64,000 nucleotides of DNA from Streptomyces sp. SN-593. GTDB taxonomy: Bacteria; Actinomycetota; Actinomycetes; Streptomycetales; Streptomycetaceae. Below are positions 51,994-61,378 of this stretch, in pieces (the stretch's first letter is position 1; every line of letters starts with the position of its first letter). The notes below the pieces were generated by a model that did no database searches, was not told the DNA's origin, and saw only the letters and a list, made by a program, of their open reading frames with translations. Position numbers and translations under genes: made by a program. The stretch is from positions 62,001-126,000 of the forward strand of contig NZ_AP018365.1 in NCBI RefSeq assembly GCF_016756395.1, read 5' to 3'.

Positions 51994-54528
51994 TTACCGC
52001 ACCACCGCCGCGTTGACGGTGTGCAGGACGGCGGCCGCGGCCTCGACGGAAGGGTCGCTCCAGCCGCGCACGGTGATGGTGGCGCTCTCGCCGGGCAGCA
52101 GGGTGGTCAGGCCGCGGTCCGCGGTGGCGTCCGGGGCGAGCCGGTCGGCCTGGAGCAGCAGGTCGCGCAGCAGCGTGCGGGCGGTGACGGTGACCTCGAC
52201 CGCGGGCACGGCGTCCTGCGGGCCGTCCGTGCGCACGACCAGGTCCAGGTCCCACCGGGGGGCGGGGTAGGCGAAGTCCTTGTCCCGGGAGGGGAACCAG
52301 TAGGCGCGCAGCGGGTCGGAGGCGGGGGCGGGGGCCGTTTCCGCGGTCGGGTCGGCGTCGGTTCCGGCGTCGGTTCCAGTGTCGGCGGGGGCGGTGTCAG
52401 CGGCGGCGTCGGCGGTGAGGAGGTGCGTCGTGCTCCCCGCCTCCGGCCGCAGCTCCCGTGGCACCGGCAGCTCGGCGACGGTGCGGGCGTCCGCGGTGAA
52501 CGGCACCCGGGCCTCGGCGACCACCTCCCCCTCCACCGTGACGCGGCGCAGCAGCACGCTGCCGGACCACGCCCGCCCCGCCTGGTTGACCGCGGCGAGC
52601 ACCAGGCCGCCGTCGCGCTCCTGGAAGGTCAGCAGCCGGTCGGCGTAGAGCCGCTTCAGCTCGTGGTAGAGCGGCTTGGGGCGCCCGTCGCCGTCGATGG
52701 CCGCCCACGAGGTCACCGGCCAGCAGTCGTTGAGCTGCCAGACGATCGTGCCGGCGCAGCGCGGCCAGTGCGAGCGCCAGTGCTCGATGCCGGTGGCCAC
52801 GGCCCGGGCCTGGTTGACCTGGGTCAGGTAGTGCCAGGTGTCGAAGTCGGCCGGCACGGGGAAGTGCCGGGCCAGCCCGCGGTCGAGCTTGCCGTTGCCG
52901 TCGGCGGCCTTCTGGTGGTGGAGCATGCCCGGCGAGTCGGCGGCGAGCGGCTCGTCGGCGAGCGAGCGGCGCACGGTGGCGTGGGCGGGCGGGGCCTGCC
53001 AGCCGAACTCCGCGACGAACCGCGGCACGCTGTCGCGGTACTCGGTGTAGTCGGTCCGGTTCCAGACGTCCCAGGAGTGGGCGGTGCCGTGGCCGGGGTC
53101 GTTGGGGTGGTGCCGCCAGGAGCCGGACCAGGGGCTGCCGGCCCAGTAGGGACGGGTCGGGTCGGTCTCCGCCACGATGCGCGGCAGCAGGCCGAGGTAG
53201 TAGCCCTCGCCCCAGGACTCGCCGGCGAGTTCCGGCTCCCACTCCCAGTCGCGGAAGGCCCACAGGTTCTCGTTGTTGCCGTTCCACAGCACCAGCGAGG
53301 GGTGCGGGGCGAGGCGGGCGACGTTCTCCCGCGCCTCCGCCTCCACCTCGGAGCGCAGCGGCTGCTCCTCGGGGTAGGCGGCGCAGGCGAAGAGGAAGTC
53401 CTGCCAGACCAGCAGCCCCAACTCGTCGCAGGCGTCGTAGAAGTCGTCGCTCTCGTAGATCCCGCCGCCCCACACCCGCACCAGGTCGACGCCCGCGTCC
53501 GCCGCCTGTTCCAGCCGGGTGCGGTAGCGCCGGGCGTCCACCCGGGTGGGGAAGGCGTCGTCGGGGATCCAGTTGACGCCGCGCACGAACAGCGCGGTGC
53601 CGTTCACCCGCAGGGTGAACGCCGATCCGTGCGCGTCGGGCGAGGTGTCCAGCTCCACGCTGCGGAAGCCGATCCGCCGCTGCCAGGTGTCCAGCGGGTC
53701 GGCGCCGTCCAGGACGGTCACCTCGCAGTCGTACAGCGGCTGGTCGCCGTGGCCGCGCGGCCACCACAGCCGGGGGTCGGGCACCTCGCAGTCGACGGTG
53801 AGGCGGTCGGTGCCGGGCGCGGCGACGGCCTCGGCCACGGTGTCGCCGACCCGCAGGCGCACGGTCAGCGGGCGGTCCGCGCCGGAGGCGGTGCGCTCCA
53901 GGTCGATCCTGGCCTCCACCCGGCCGGTGCCCGCGGCGACGGTGGCCAGCGGCACCACGCCGGCCAGCCGCGCGGTGGACCAGCGCTCGACCCGCACCTG
54001 CTTCCAGATCCCCGCGGTGACCAGCGTCGGCCCCCAGTCCCAGCCGAAGGAGCAGGCCATCTTGCGCAGGTACTGGAACGGTTCGGGGTAGGAGTTGGGG
54101 CGCTCGCCCACCAGCGCGCGGACGCGTTCGGCCTCGGTGTAGGCGGAGGTGAAGGCCACCGCGAGCGAGGCCCCGCCGGCGGCGGAGGCCCACTCGGTGA
54201 CGTCAAAGCGGTAGGCGCGGTGCATGTTGCGGGTCTCGCCGAGCACCCGCCCGCCGACCTTGACCTCGGCGACCGTGTCGAGCCCGTCGAAGACCAGGTC
54301 GGCCCGCTCGTGGCCGGTCCCGGCCAGGGGCGGCAGCGCGGTGGCGTACGTCCAGTCCGCGCGGCCGACCCACGCCACCTCGGTCTCGTTGCGGTCGAGG
54401 TAGGGGTCGGGGATCGTCCCGGCCGCGAGCAGGTCGGTGTGCACGCAGCCGGGCACCCGCGCGGGCACGCTGCCGCCGTCGGGGAGCCGCAGCTCCCAGC
54501 CGTCGGCGACCGGCGTGATGTCCTTCAT
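51994..54528 (-). CDS. GH2 family beta-mannosidase
   Basis: This 844-residue cytoplasmic-type retaining glycosidase releases mannose from beta-mannosides. Domain order: an N-terminal sugar-binding sandwich (GWELRLPDGGSVPARVPGCVHTDLL), two Ig-like domains, a TIM barrel (GVNWIPDDAFPTRV then VDLVRVWGGGIYESDDFYDACDELGLLVWQDF) and a C-terminal sandwich. The acid/base glutamate lies in LWNGNNENLW (about residue 420) and the nucleophile in VAEFGWQAPP (about 505). A short Thr/Asp/Ala-rich spacer (bases about 52330-52400) interrupts the C-terminal part. GGGAG precedes the ATG. With the GH92 enzyme at the left edge it suggests mannan use, though the two genes are 50 kb apart. Confidence 0.93.
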   Translation of the reverse strand: MKDITPVADGWELRLPDGGSVPARVPGCVHTDLLAAGTIPDPYLDRNETEVAWVGRADWTYATALPPLAGTGHERADLVFDGLDTVAEVKVGGRVLGETRNMHRAYRFDVTEWASAAGGASLAVAFTSAYTEAERVRALVGERPNSYPEPFQYLRKMACSFGWDWGPTLVTAGIWKQVRVERWSTARLAGVVPLATVAAGTGRVEARIDLERTASGADRPLTVRLRVGDTVAEAVAAPGTDRLTVDCEVPDPRLWWPRGHGDQPLYDCEVTVLDGADPLDTWQRRIGFRSVELDTSPDAHGSAFTLRVNGTALFVRGVNWIPDDAFPTRVDARRYRTRLEQAADAGVDLVRVWGGGIYESDDFYDACDELGLLVWQDFLFACAAYPEEQPLRSEVEAEARENVARLAPHPSLVLWNGNNENLWAFRDWEWEPELAGESWGEGYYLGLLPRIVAETDPTRPYWAGSPWSGSWRHHPNDPGHGTAHSWDVWNRTDYTEYRDSVPRFVAEFGWQAPPAHATVRRSLADEPLAADSPGMLHHQKAADGNGKLDRGLARHFPVPADFDTWHYLTQVNQARAVATGIEHWRSHWPRCAGTIVWQLNDCWPVTSWAAIDGDGRPKPLYHELKRLYADRLLTFQERDGGLVLAAVNQAGRAWSGSVLLRRVTVEGEVVAEARVPFTADARTVAELPVPRELRPEAGSTTHLLTADAAADTAPADTGTDAGTDADPTAETAPAPASDPLRAYWFPSRDKDFAYPAPRWDLDLVVRTDGPQDAVPAVEVTVTARTLLRDLLLQADRLAPDATADRGLTTLLPGESATITVRGWSDPSVEAAAAVLHTVNAAVVR

Positions 54529-54600
54529 TGCTGCTCCCCTGGCTGCTGGTGACCGTGCCGGCGGCTGCCGCCGCGCCGGCGCCGCCCGAGGGCAGCGCGG

Positions 54601-54614
54601 GTTAAACGGTAAAG
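54601..54614 (-). promoter_or_regulatory. AT-rich promoter/operator region of the mannosidase gene
   Basis: On the minus strand CTTTACCGTTTAAC is the only AT-rich block in the 206-base gap upstream of the gene, 73 bases from its ATG. It could hold the -10 box or a sugar-repressor half-site. No specific regulator can be named. Confidence 0.3.
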
Positions 54615-54734
54615 CACCCGGGCCACCCGGCGACAGGGGGGAGGCGGTGAACAGCCACTCCCCCACTGAACCGATCCAGCTCGCCCGCCCGCGACGTGTG
54701 GGGCCGCGGCGCGCTCACGGGCGGCGGGGTGCGC

Positions 54735-55628
54735 TCACAGGTGCCGGGGGCGGTGCCCGCCCCGTTCGGGGTCGGTCTCCCGCGCGGACCGGCCGGAGCC
54801 GCCCCGGTGGCGCAGGGCCAGCGCGAGGCAGGCGGTCGCCGCGGCGACCGCGGGGGCGGCGGCCAGGCGGGCCCACGCGGTGTCCGCGAGCGGCACCTCG
54901 GCGGCGAGCAGGACCAGCGCGGCGGCGGCCGCCGTCGCCGCCGCGGTCCCGGGGTCGGGGCGCCCGGTGGGCGCGGTGACACCCGTCGTCCAGGCGTCGG
55001 TGAGCAGCAGGTATGCCAGCAGCAGCGCCGCCACGCAGGCGACGAGCCACAGGGGCGGATCGGTGGCCGCGGCGAGGACGACCGCGCCGGCCGCGAGGAG
55101 CGTGCCGCGGCGCCGCGGCGCCAGCGCGGGCCACCGCATCGACGTCTGCGCGGGCCGCTCGTCCACCATCGGGCTCGCCCACCAGCCGAGCCCCGCGGCC
55201 AAGGCCACCAGCACCATGACGAGCTTCGAGGCGTGCGCGACCGCCGGCGGGTCGCTCGCGGCCACCACCAGAGCGGTGCCCACGCACCGCACGGCAAGGG
55301 CGGCACGGCGTCCGCTCCCCGCGGTACGGCTCTTGGCCGCACCGTCGGCCGCCGCTCCGTCGGTTGCCGCTCCGTCGGCCGCCGCTCCGTCGGTTGCCGC
55401 TCCGTCGGCCGCCGCTCCGTCGGTTGCCGAGGCGTCGCCCGCCGCGTCCTCGGCCACCGCCCCCTCGCCCGCCGGGACGTCGCCCGCCGAGGCGTCGGCC
55501 ACCACATCGCTGCCGGCCGGGACGTCGCCGGCCGAGGCGTCGCCCGCGGTGAGGCCGCCCGCCGGGTCGCCGCCCTGCCCACCGCGCCCCGCCGGGCCGC
55601 TGCCCTGCCTCCTGCGCACAGACCTCAT
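54735..55628 (-). CDS. Membrane protein at end of MoxR/DUF58 operon
   Basis: This is a 297-residue protein not assigned to a named family. The N-terminal 120 residues are hydrophilic and contain repeated DGAAA/DGAAT units encoded by a 30-base tandem repeat. About six transmembrane segments follow (for example LVMVLVALAAGLGWW, LVACVAALLLAYLLLTDAW and AAATAAAAALVLLAAEV). The ATG overlaps the DUF58 stop as ATGA, so it belongs to the operon. In many actinomycetes this position is taken by a transglutaminase-like membrane protein; no transglutaminase Cys-His-Asp motif is visible here. Confidence 0.75.
   Translation of the reverse strand: MRSVRRRQGSGPAGRGGQGGDPAGGLTAGDASAGDVPAGSDVVADASAGDVPAGEGAVAEDAAGDASATDGAAADGAATDGAAADGAATDGAAADGAAKSRTAGSGRRAALAVRCVGTALVVAASDPPAVAHASKLVMVLVALAAGLGWWASPMVDERPAQTSMRWPALAPRRRGTLLAAGAVVLAAATDPPLWLVACVAALLLAYLLLTDAWTTGVTAPTGRPDPGTAAATAAAAALVLLAAEVPLADTAWARLAAAPAVAAATACLALALRHRGGSGRSARETDPERGGHRPRHL
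55351..55429. repeat. 30-base tandem repeat in coding DNA, 2.6 copies
   Basis: Two identical 30-base units (55351-55380 and 55381-55410) and a partial third encode alternating DGAAA and DGAAT pentapeptides on the minus strand. Exact identity at DNA level suggests recent expansion. Confidence 0.85.
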
Positions 55629-57046
55629 CGGGAACCTCCGGGGAGGCGGGTGCGCAGCAGCGGTGCCAGCGCGAGGTCCAGGGTCCGGCCGGGCCGGTGG
55701 GCGACGAGGGCGATGCCGCGCTCGGTCAGCGCGAACCGGATCGCCTGCCGGTCGGCCCGCCACAGCCGCAGCGCCAGGGCCGCCCGCGCGTCGCCGGGCT
55801 CGACCGGCGGGTCGCCCGAGGGGACCTCCACCACGACCATCGGGTGGGCGCCGGACCGGATCTGGTGCAGCGTGTCGAGGATGTGCTGGTCGGCGAGCGG
55901 GGTGACGACGTAGACGAGGGCGCCCTCGGGCAGGGCGGGCGGCGGCAGGCGGAGCGGCCCGGCACCGCGTCGCCCGAGGTCGGTGCGGACGTCGAGCACG
56001 CTCTCCACGATCCGGTAGAAGTACCCGTCACCGCCGCCCGGCCGCAGCCAGCGGACCGTGCCGCCCACCGCCACCACACCCACCCGGTCATGGGACCGCA
56101 GATAGGCGCGCACCAGCCCCGCCGCGACCCGGAACGTCTCGTCCAGCGTGGACGACCCGGTCACGGGATCCCGCAGGTCCCCCAGGGCGTCCAGCACCAC
56201 CACCGTGTCCGCCGCCCGCTCCGCCGCGAACTGGTGCAACTGGACCGACCCCCGCCGCGTCGTCGCCGACCAGTTGATCCGCCGCTGCCGCTCGCCCCGC
56301 ACATACGGATGCACCCCGACCACCTCCACCCCCTCCCCCCGCACCGGCGCCGTGTGCTCGCCCCACCGCGCCGGCAGCCGTACCGGGACCGGCGTCAGCC
56401 CCGCCGCCACCGGCAACGGGAACACCTCGACCTCCCCCAACCCCACCCGCACCGTCCGCCGTGCCACACCCCCACCGTCGTACACGTCCACGTCCACCGT
56501 CCCCAACGTCCAGCGCCCCCACCGCTCCGCCACCAACCGCAACTCGATCCGGCCGCGGCCGACCGCCAGCGCGTCCAGCCGCACCCCCGGTCCGAGCGTC
56601 ACCCCGGGGTCCAGCCGGCCCACCACGCCGTCGTGGGCCACCGCGATCCGCGCCACCACCGGCTCGCCCTCGAAGCAGCGCCGCACGTCGACCGTCACCT
56701 CGGTCTCGATCCGCCGCGGACGGGGGCCGGACGGCAGGGACAGCGCGAGCAGCGTCAGCGGGACGGCGGCGAGCGCCAGCACCCAGGCATGGCCGCTGAC
56801 CAGGGCGGCCGCCAGGCCGACCGCGGCCACCGTGCTCCAGCCCAGGGCGCGCTCGCCGATCCGCCAGCCGCGCGGCGGGTCGGGCGGGGCCTGGGCGGTG
56901 CCGGCCTCCGCCGCCCGGCGGCCGCCGAGGGCGCGCTCGACGGCGCGGGCACGCCGGTCCGACGGGTCAGGGCGCGCGGCGGCGTCGGCGCGGGGGCCGG
57001 GGCCGGCGGGGCGGTCCGGTGCGGCGGGGCGCGGGGAGCCGGTCAT
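55625..57046 (-). CDS. DUF58 domain protein
   Basis: This is a 473-residue protein with an Ala/Pro/Arg-rich N-terminal tail, two closely spaced transmembrane helices (about 70-110, WSTVAAVGLAAALVSGHAWVLAL), a beta-rich region and the DUF58 (VWA-like) domain. DUF58 landmarks are VVGVHPYVRGERQRRINWSATTRRGSVQLHQF and TVVVLDALGDLRD. DUF58 proteins pair with MoxR ATPases in a chaperone-like system for envelope or complex assembly. It overlaps its neighbours on both sides by 4 bases (ATGA). Confidence 0.9.
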   Translation of the reverse strand: MTGSPRPAAPDRPAGPGPRADAAARPDPSDRRARAVERALGGRRAAEAGTAQAPPDPPRGWRIGERALGWSTVAAVGLAAALVSGHAWVLALAAVPLTLLALSLPSGPRPRRIETEVTVDVRRCFEGEPVVARIAVAHDGVVGRLDPGVTLGPGVRLDALAVGRGRIELRLVAERWGRWTLGTVDVDVYDGGGVARRTVRVGLGEVEVFPLPVAAGLTPVPVRLPARWGEHTAPVRGEGVEVVGVHPYVRGERQRRINWSATTRRGSVQLHQFAAERAADTVVVLDALGDLRDPVTGSSTLDETFRVAAGLVRAYLRSHDRVGVVAVGGTVRWLRPGGGDGYFYRIVESVLDVRTDLGRRGAGPLRLPPPALPEGALVYVVTPLADQHILDTLHQIRSGAHPMVVVEVPSGDPPVEPGDARAALALRLWRADRQAIRFALTERGIALVAHRPGRTLDLALAPLLRTRLPGGSR

Positions 57047-58059
57047 GAGGGTGTGGCGATCGCGGTCCGGGGCAGGGTCCGCGGCGCCGGCACGGACGCG
57101 ACGATCTCCCGGACCACCTCGTCCGCGTCGATCTGCCGCACCCACAGTTCCGGTCTGAGCGTCACGCGGTGGGCCAGCGCGGGCACCGCAACCGCCTTGA
57201 CGTCCTCGGGGGTCGCGTAGTCCCGCAGCTCCAACATCGCCCGGGCGCGGGCGAGTTGGACCAGCGCGAGGCCGCCGCGCGGCGACGCGCCGACCTGCAC
57301 GTGCTGGTGCGAACGGGTCGCGCCCACCAGCGCCACCACGTACTCCAGCAGGTCGTCGTCCACCTCGACCCGCTCGACCGCGGCCCGCATCGCCAGCACC
57401 TCGCCGGGCCCCGACAGCGGCCGGAGCCGGGCCTCGGGCGCGGCGCGCGCCACCCGCGCCCGCAGCATCCCGACCTCCTGGTCCGCGGCCAGGTAGCCCA
57501 TCCGCACCCGCAGCAGGAACCGGTCCAACTGCGCCTCCGGCAGGGTGTACGTGCCCTCGTACTCGATCGGGTTCGCGGTGGCGACCACCACGAACGGGTC
57601 GGGCAGCGCCCGGGTGCTGCCGTCCACCGACACCTGCGACTCGGCCATCGCCTCCAGCAGCGCGGCCTGGGTCTTCGGCGGCGTCCGGTTCACCTCGTCG
57701 GCGAGCAGCAGGTGCGTGAAGACCGGTCCGGCCCGGAAGACCATCTCGCCCGACCGCTGGTCGTAGAAGGGCGCGCCCGTCACGTCGGAGGGCAGCAGGT
57801 CGGGGGTGAACTGGATGCGGCGGAAGTCCAGCCCGAGCACGGTGGCGAACGACCGGGCCAGCAGCGTCTTGCCCAGGCCGGGCAGGTCCTCGATCAGCAC
57901 GTGGCCGCCCGCCAGGATGCCCAGCATCACCAGCGCCAGCGGCTCCGGCTTGCCCACGACGGCGCCGCGCACCTCGTCCAGGACCTCGCCCGCCCGCGCC
58001 CCGGCCTGCTGCGGGGTCAGCGCCACGACATCCTGGGCCGGCGGTTTCTCACTGTTCAC
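57043..58059 (-). CDS. MoxR-family AAA+ ATPase
   Basis: This 338-residue MoxR ATPase remodels or activates partner proteins, here presumably with the DUF58 and DUF4129 proteins of the operon. Walker A is LIEDLPGLGKTLLARSF and Walker B LLLADEVNRTPPKTQAALLEAMAE. Sensor 1 is VVATANPIEYEGTYTLPEAQLDRFL, and the lid region carries SPRGGLALVQLARARA. The start is GTG 58059. It follows the small membrane gene after a 151-base gap, so an internal promoter is possible. Confidence 0.93.
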   Translation of the reverse strand: MNSEKPPAQDVVALTPQQAGARAGEVLDEVRGAVVGKPEPLALVMLGILAGGHVLIEDLPGLGKTLLARSFATVLGLDFRRIQFTPDLLPSDVTGAPFYDQRSGEMVFRAGPVFTHLLLADEVNRTPPKTQAALLEAMAESQVSVDGSTRALPDPFVVVATANPIEYEGTYTLPEAQLDRFLLRVRMGYLAADQEVGMLRARVARAAPEARLRPLSGPGEVLAMRAAVERVEVDDDLLEYVVALVGATRSHQHVQVGASPRGGLALVQLARARAMLELRDYATPEDVKAVAVPALAHRVTLRPELWVRQIDADEVVREIVASVPAPRTLPRTAIATPS

Positions 58060-58210
58060 GACGGGGTTCCTCGCTTCGCTTCACGACGACGGGACGGGAA
58101 GGGCCGGGGACGGACGGCCCGCGCGCACCACCGGCACGCCGCGTCCGCGCCGCGACCCGGGGCCCGGACCGGGCGGGACCGCGTGGCCCGAGTGCCGGGC
58201 GGCGCGTGCG

Positions 58211-58738
58211 TCACAGTGCTTCGAGCCGGTCGAGCAGCGCGCCGAGCACGGGTTCGGGCAGCTCCGGCCGCGGCGGAGGCCGGGAGGGGTCGATCCACGG
58301 CCACAGGCCCGCGCCGACGAGTTCGGCGGCCCGCCGCGGGGCGTGCGCGAGGTCGACGCCGTGCCGCTCGGCGAGCCGGGCGGCGAAGAGCCGCTGGAGG
58401 TGCGGCCGCAGCGTGGTGGCGAAGTGGACGGCGCCCTCCTCGCCGAGCGAGCGGTCCACGATGCGCTGCCACGCGCCGAGCGCCGGGGCCCGGGTGCCCA
58501 GCATCCGTACGGGCCTGCGGTAGCCGCTGTCCTGGGCGTCGCTGCCGGCGACGTAGCGGACGACGCCGAGCCCGGCGACGACGAGCACGGCCAGCGCGGT
58601 GCCGGCCGCGGCGACGCCGTCGGCGAGGCCGACCAGGACGACGGCCGCGGCTCCGCCCGCGGTGAGGCCGGCGGCCGTCGCGCGGGAGGAGGCCGGCCGG
58701 TCCGCGGCGGCGGCGCGGCGGGCGGAGCGCGCGGTCAC
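58211..58738 (-). CDS. Small membrane protein of MoxR operon
   Basis: This is a 175-residue protein with two N-terminal transmembrane helices (about 22-60, AAGLTAGGAAAVVLVGLADG and TALAVLVVAGLGVVRYVAG) and a hydrophilic C-terminal domain (GAWQRIVDRSLGEEGAVHFATTLRPHLQRLFAARLAE). I do not know a family name; similar proteins occur next to MoxR genes in streptomycetes. Its start overlaps the stop of the DUF4129 gene by 4 bases. Confidence 0.8.
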   Translation of the reverse strand: MTARSARRAAAADRPASSRATAAGLTAGGAAAVVLVGLADGVAAAGTALAVLVVAGLGVVRYVAGSDAQDSGYRRPVRMLGTRAPALGAWQRIVDRSLGEEGAVHFATTLRPHLQRLFAARLAERHGVDLAHAPRRAAELVGAGLWPWIDPSRPPPRPELPEPVLGALLDRLEAL

Positions 58739-59724
58739 GAGGCGCTCCCCGCCGCCGCGGCGGACCCGGCCCCCTCGGCGGCGCGCCGTTCGAGCTGTGC
58801 GGCGATCCTCGCGAGCGCGTCGGCGGCGCGACGGCGGTGGCGGTCGTCCATCGCGTGGGTGGAGTAGCGCGCCTCGCGGAACAGGTCGGTCAGCTCACCC
58901 GCGGCCGGGCCGCTGAGCAGATCGCCGGCCGCCGCCCGCTCCAGCAGGTCCTGCGGGCTGTCCGAGGCGTGCCGGGCGACCCCGGACGCGGCGAGCGAGG
59001 TCTCCATGGCGGCGTAGCAGGCGATCACCGCGGCCCGGGCGTCGCCGGTGTCGCGCAGGGCGCGGCGGCCGGACCTGACGGCCTCGGCCAGGACTTCCTC
59101 CTCGTCGTCGATGACGCGGAACAGGCCCTCGGGCAGAGGCCGTTCCGGGCGCCGCAGCATCCGCAGCAGGGTGATCGCGGCGAGCGTGACGGCGACCGCG
59201 GCGGCCGCGATCAGCAGGCCGACGACGAGGTGCGGCAGCCAGCCCGGCAGGTGCGGCCCGCTGTCACCCGTGTGCCGGTGCGCCGGCGGCGGGGAGGCGT
59301 CGTTCACGGTGCCCGCCGGCGGCTGCGGGGTCGGTGCGGGCCGGGGCGCGGGCCGGCCGTGGAAGTCGTGCAGGGCGAGCAGCAGCACCGGCACGGCCAC
59401 CGGTGCGACCGTCAGGGCGCGGCGGGCGACGTCGGCCAGCCGCTGCTGGGCCGCGGTGCGCCGCTCGTCGTAGCGGGCGAGCCGGTCGCGGTAGCGGCGG
59501 TGGGCCGCGATGGAGGCCACCAGCCACAGCGCCGCGACGCCGAAGGCGGTGCCGTCCCCGCCGAGCGGTCCGCGGCCCTGGGCGCCTACGCCGCCGTCCG
59601 GGCGCAGCAGCAGGGCGGCGGCGCCGGTGCCCGCCACCACGAGCACGGCCAGGGCCGCCCGGCCCCCGCCCCACCCGGTGGTTCGGGCCGCCGTTCCCGG
59701 ATTCCGGCCGTTCGACCGTGCCAA
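58735..59724 (-). CDS. DUF4129 domain membrane protein
   Basis: This is a 329-residue protein with N-terminal transmembrane helices, a Pro/His-rich external loop, another helix near 165-190 (LPHLVVGLLIAAAAVAVTLAAITLL) and a cytoplasmic DUF4129 domain: DARAAVIACYAAMETSLAASGV, SPQDLLERA and ELTDLFREARYSTHAMDDRHRRRA. DUF4129 is usually the C-terminal part of transglutaminase-like proteins linked to MoxR/DUF58. TTG 59724 is chosen because GGGGGAGG lies 8 bases before it; ATG 59763 or GTG 59781 are alternatives. It is the first gene of a minus-strand operon of five. Confidence 0.88.
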   Translation of the reverse strand: MARSNGRNPGTAARTTGWGGGRAALAVLVVAGTGAAALLLRPDGGVGAQGRGPLGGDGTAFGVAALWLVASIAAHRRYRDRLARYDERRTAAQQRLADVARRALTVAPVAVPVLLLALHDFHGRPAPRPAPTPQPPAGTVNDASPPPAHRHTGDSGPHLPGWLPHLVVGLLIAAAAVAVTLAAITLLRMLRRPERPLPEGLFRVIDDEEEVLAEAVRSGRRALRDTGDARAAVIACYAAMETSLAASGVARHASDSPQDLLERAAAGDLLSGPAAGELTDLFREARYSTHAMDDRHRRRAADALARIAAQLERRAAEGAGSAAAAGSAS

Positions 59725-59891
59725 ACGCAACGCCTCCCCCTCGCGCCCGGCAGCTTCGCACATCGCTCCCGGGCGTGTCACGGCCGGGGGGTGCGGGCCG
59801 GAGGGGCCGACGGCGGAGGGCGGGAGGGGGTGGGCCGCGGTGCCCGCTCCCCCGCGTTGCGGAGCCGCCGCGCCGCGCCAAGCATGGACCC

Positions 59892-61277
59892 ATGGCCGAC
59901 ACGGCGCCGTTGGACGTGATCAGCGCGGGGCTCGCCGAGGTGCACCGGCAGTTGCTGCCGGTCACGGACGGCGAGGTCGCGTCGTACATCCCCAAGCTCG
60001 CGCTCGCCGACCCGGGCGACTTCGGGTTGGCGCTGGTGAGCATGGACGGCCACCGGTACCGGGCGGGGCGGGCGGACGTGCCGTTCTCGATCCAGTCGGT
60101 GTCCAAGCCCTTCGTGTACGCGCTGGCGCTGGCGGAGCTGGGGTTGGACGAGATGCACCGCTTCGTGGGCAACGAGCCGAGCGGGGACGCGTTCAACGCG
60201 ATCAGCCTGGAGCGCGGCACCGGCCGCCCGGCGAACCCGATGATCAACGCGGGCGCCGTCGCGACGACCAACCTGGTGCCCGCGAGCAGCCCGCAGGAGC
60301 GGTTCGGACGCATCCTGGACGGCCTGAGCGCCTTCGCCGGACGCCGGCTGGACGTCGACGAGGAGGTCTACCGCTCGGAGTCCGCGACCGGCGACCGCAA
60401 CCGGGCGCTGGCCTACCTGATGCACGCGGCCGGTTCGCTGTCCGTCGAGCCGCAGGCCGCCGCGGAGACGTACTTCCGGCAGTGCGCGGTCCGGGTGGAC
60501 ACCGTGGACCTGGCCGTGATGGCGGCGACGCTGGCCACCGGCGGTGTCAACCCGGTGACCGGCGAGAGTGTGGTGCCCGAGCCGGTCGCGGTGCAGGTGC
60601 TCTCGGTGATGGCGACCTGCGGGATGTACGACGGCGCCGGCGACTGGCTGGTGCGGGTCGGGCTGCCGGCCAAGAGCGGCGTGTCGGGCGGGCTGACCGC
60701 GGCGAGCCCGGGTCGGTTCGGCATCGCCTGCTACAGCCCGCCGCTGGACCCGACCGGCAGCCCGGTGCGGGCGGTGGCGGCGCTGCGGGAGATGTCGCGG
60801 CGGTTCGGGATGCACCTGATGCACGTGCCGGCGCCGGGCCCCGCCACGGTGACGGCGTGCACGACGGCGGAGCGCTGGCTGTCCGGCGCGCACCGACCGC
60901 CGGCCGAGCGGGAGGCGCTGGCGCGGGAGGGCCGGCGGATCGCGCTGGTGGCCGCGCGCGGCGAGCTGGACTTCACCGCGGTCGAGCGGGTGCTGTGGGC
61001 ACTGGCGTCGGTGGCGCCGAGCCGCCCGGGCTGGCTGGTGCTGGACCTGGCCGAGGTGCTGTGGGTGCGGCCGCCGGCCCGGGCGATGCTGGAGGCGGCG
61101 ATGGAGCGGGTCACCGCCGCCGGCCACCGGGTGTGCGTGGTGCCGGGGGCGCGGGCGTACGGCCACGGCGCGCTGGCGCTGGGCGCCCAGGTGTGCGGGA
61201 GCCGGGCGGAGGCGATCGCGTGGGCCGAGGACGGACTGGTCGGCGAGTCCGCTGGGCTGCGGAACCCGACCGATTGA
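59892..61277 (+). CDS. glsA: Glutaminase A with C-terminal STAS domain
   Basis: This is a 461-residue glutaminase (glutamine to glutamate plus ammonia). The serine-lysine pair S69xxK72 lies in FSIQSVSKPFVYAL. Other active-site regions are NEPSGDAFNAI, NPMINAGAV, ESATGDRNRALAYLM, MATCGMYDGAGDWLVRVGLPAKSGVSGG and the C-terminal GNS-like end of the enzyme near residue 310. A STAS domain (about 345-445: ARGELDFTAVERVLWAL, WLVLDLAEVLWVRPPARAML) follows, as in some actinomycete glutaminases, and may sense nucleotides or bind partners. The STAS serine normally phosphorylated is not evident. Confidence 0.92.
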   Translation: MADTAPLDVISAGLAEVHRQLLPVTDGEVASYIPKLALADPGDFGLALVSMDGHRYRAGRADVPFSIQSVSKPFVYALALAELGLDEMHRFVGNEPSGDAFNAISLERGTGRPANPMINAGAVATTNLVPASSPQERFGRILDGLSAFAGRRLDVDEEVYRSESATGDRNRALAYLMHAAGSLSVEPQAAAETYFRQCAVRVDTVDLAVMAATLATGGVNPVTGESVVPEPVAVQVLSVMATCGMYDGAGDWLVRVGLPAKSGVSGGLTAASPGRFGIACYSPPLDPTGSPVRAVAALREMSRRFGMHLMHVPAPGPATVTACTTAERWLSGAHRPPAEREALAREGRRIALVAARGELDFTAVERVLWALASVAPSRPGWLVLDLAEVLWVRPPARAMLEAAMERVTAAGHRVCVVPGARAYGHGALALGAQVCGSRAEAIAWAEDGLVGESAGLRNPTD

Positions 61278-61378
61278 TATATCCAGGTAGGGACGGAATT
61301 GTCAGAAGCGGAAGACTACCGGAAGACGACCAGACGGTTCGGGGCCGCGTCTTCGCAAGCCGCCGGAAAGGTCATCCC

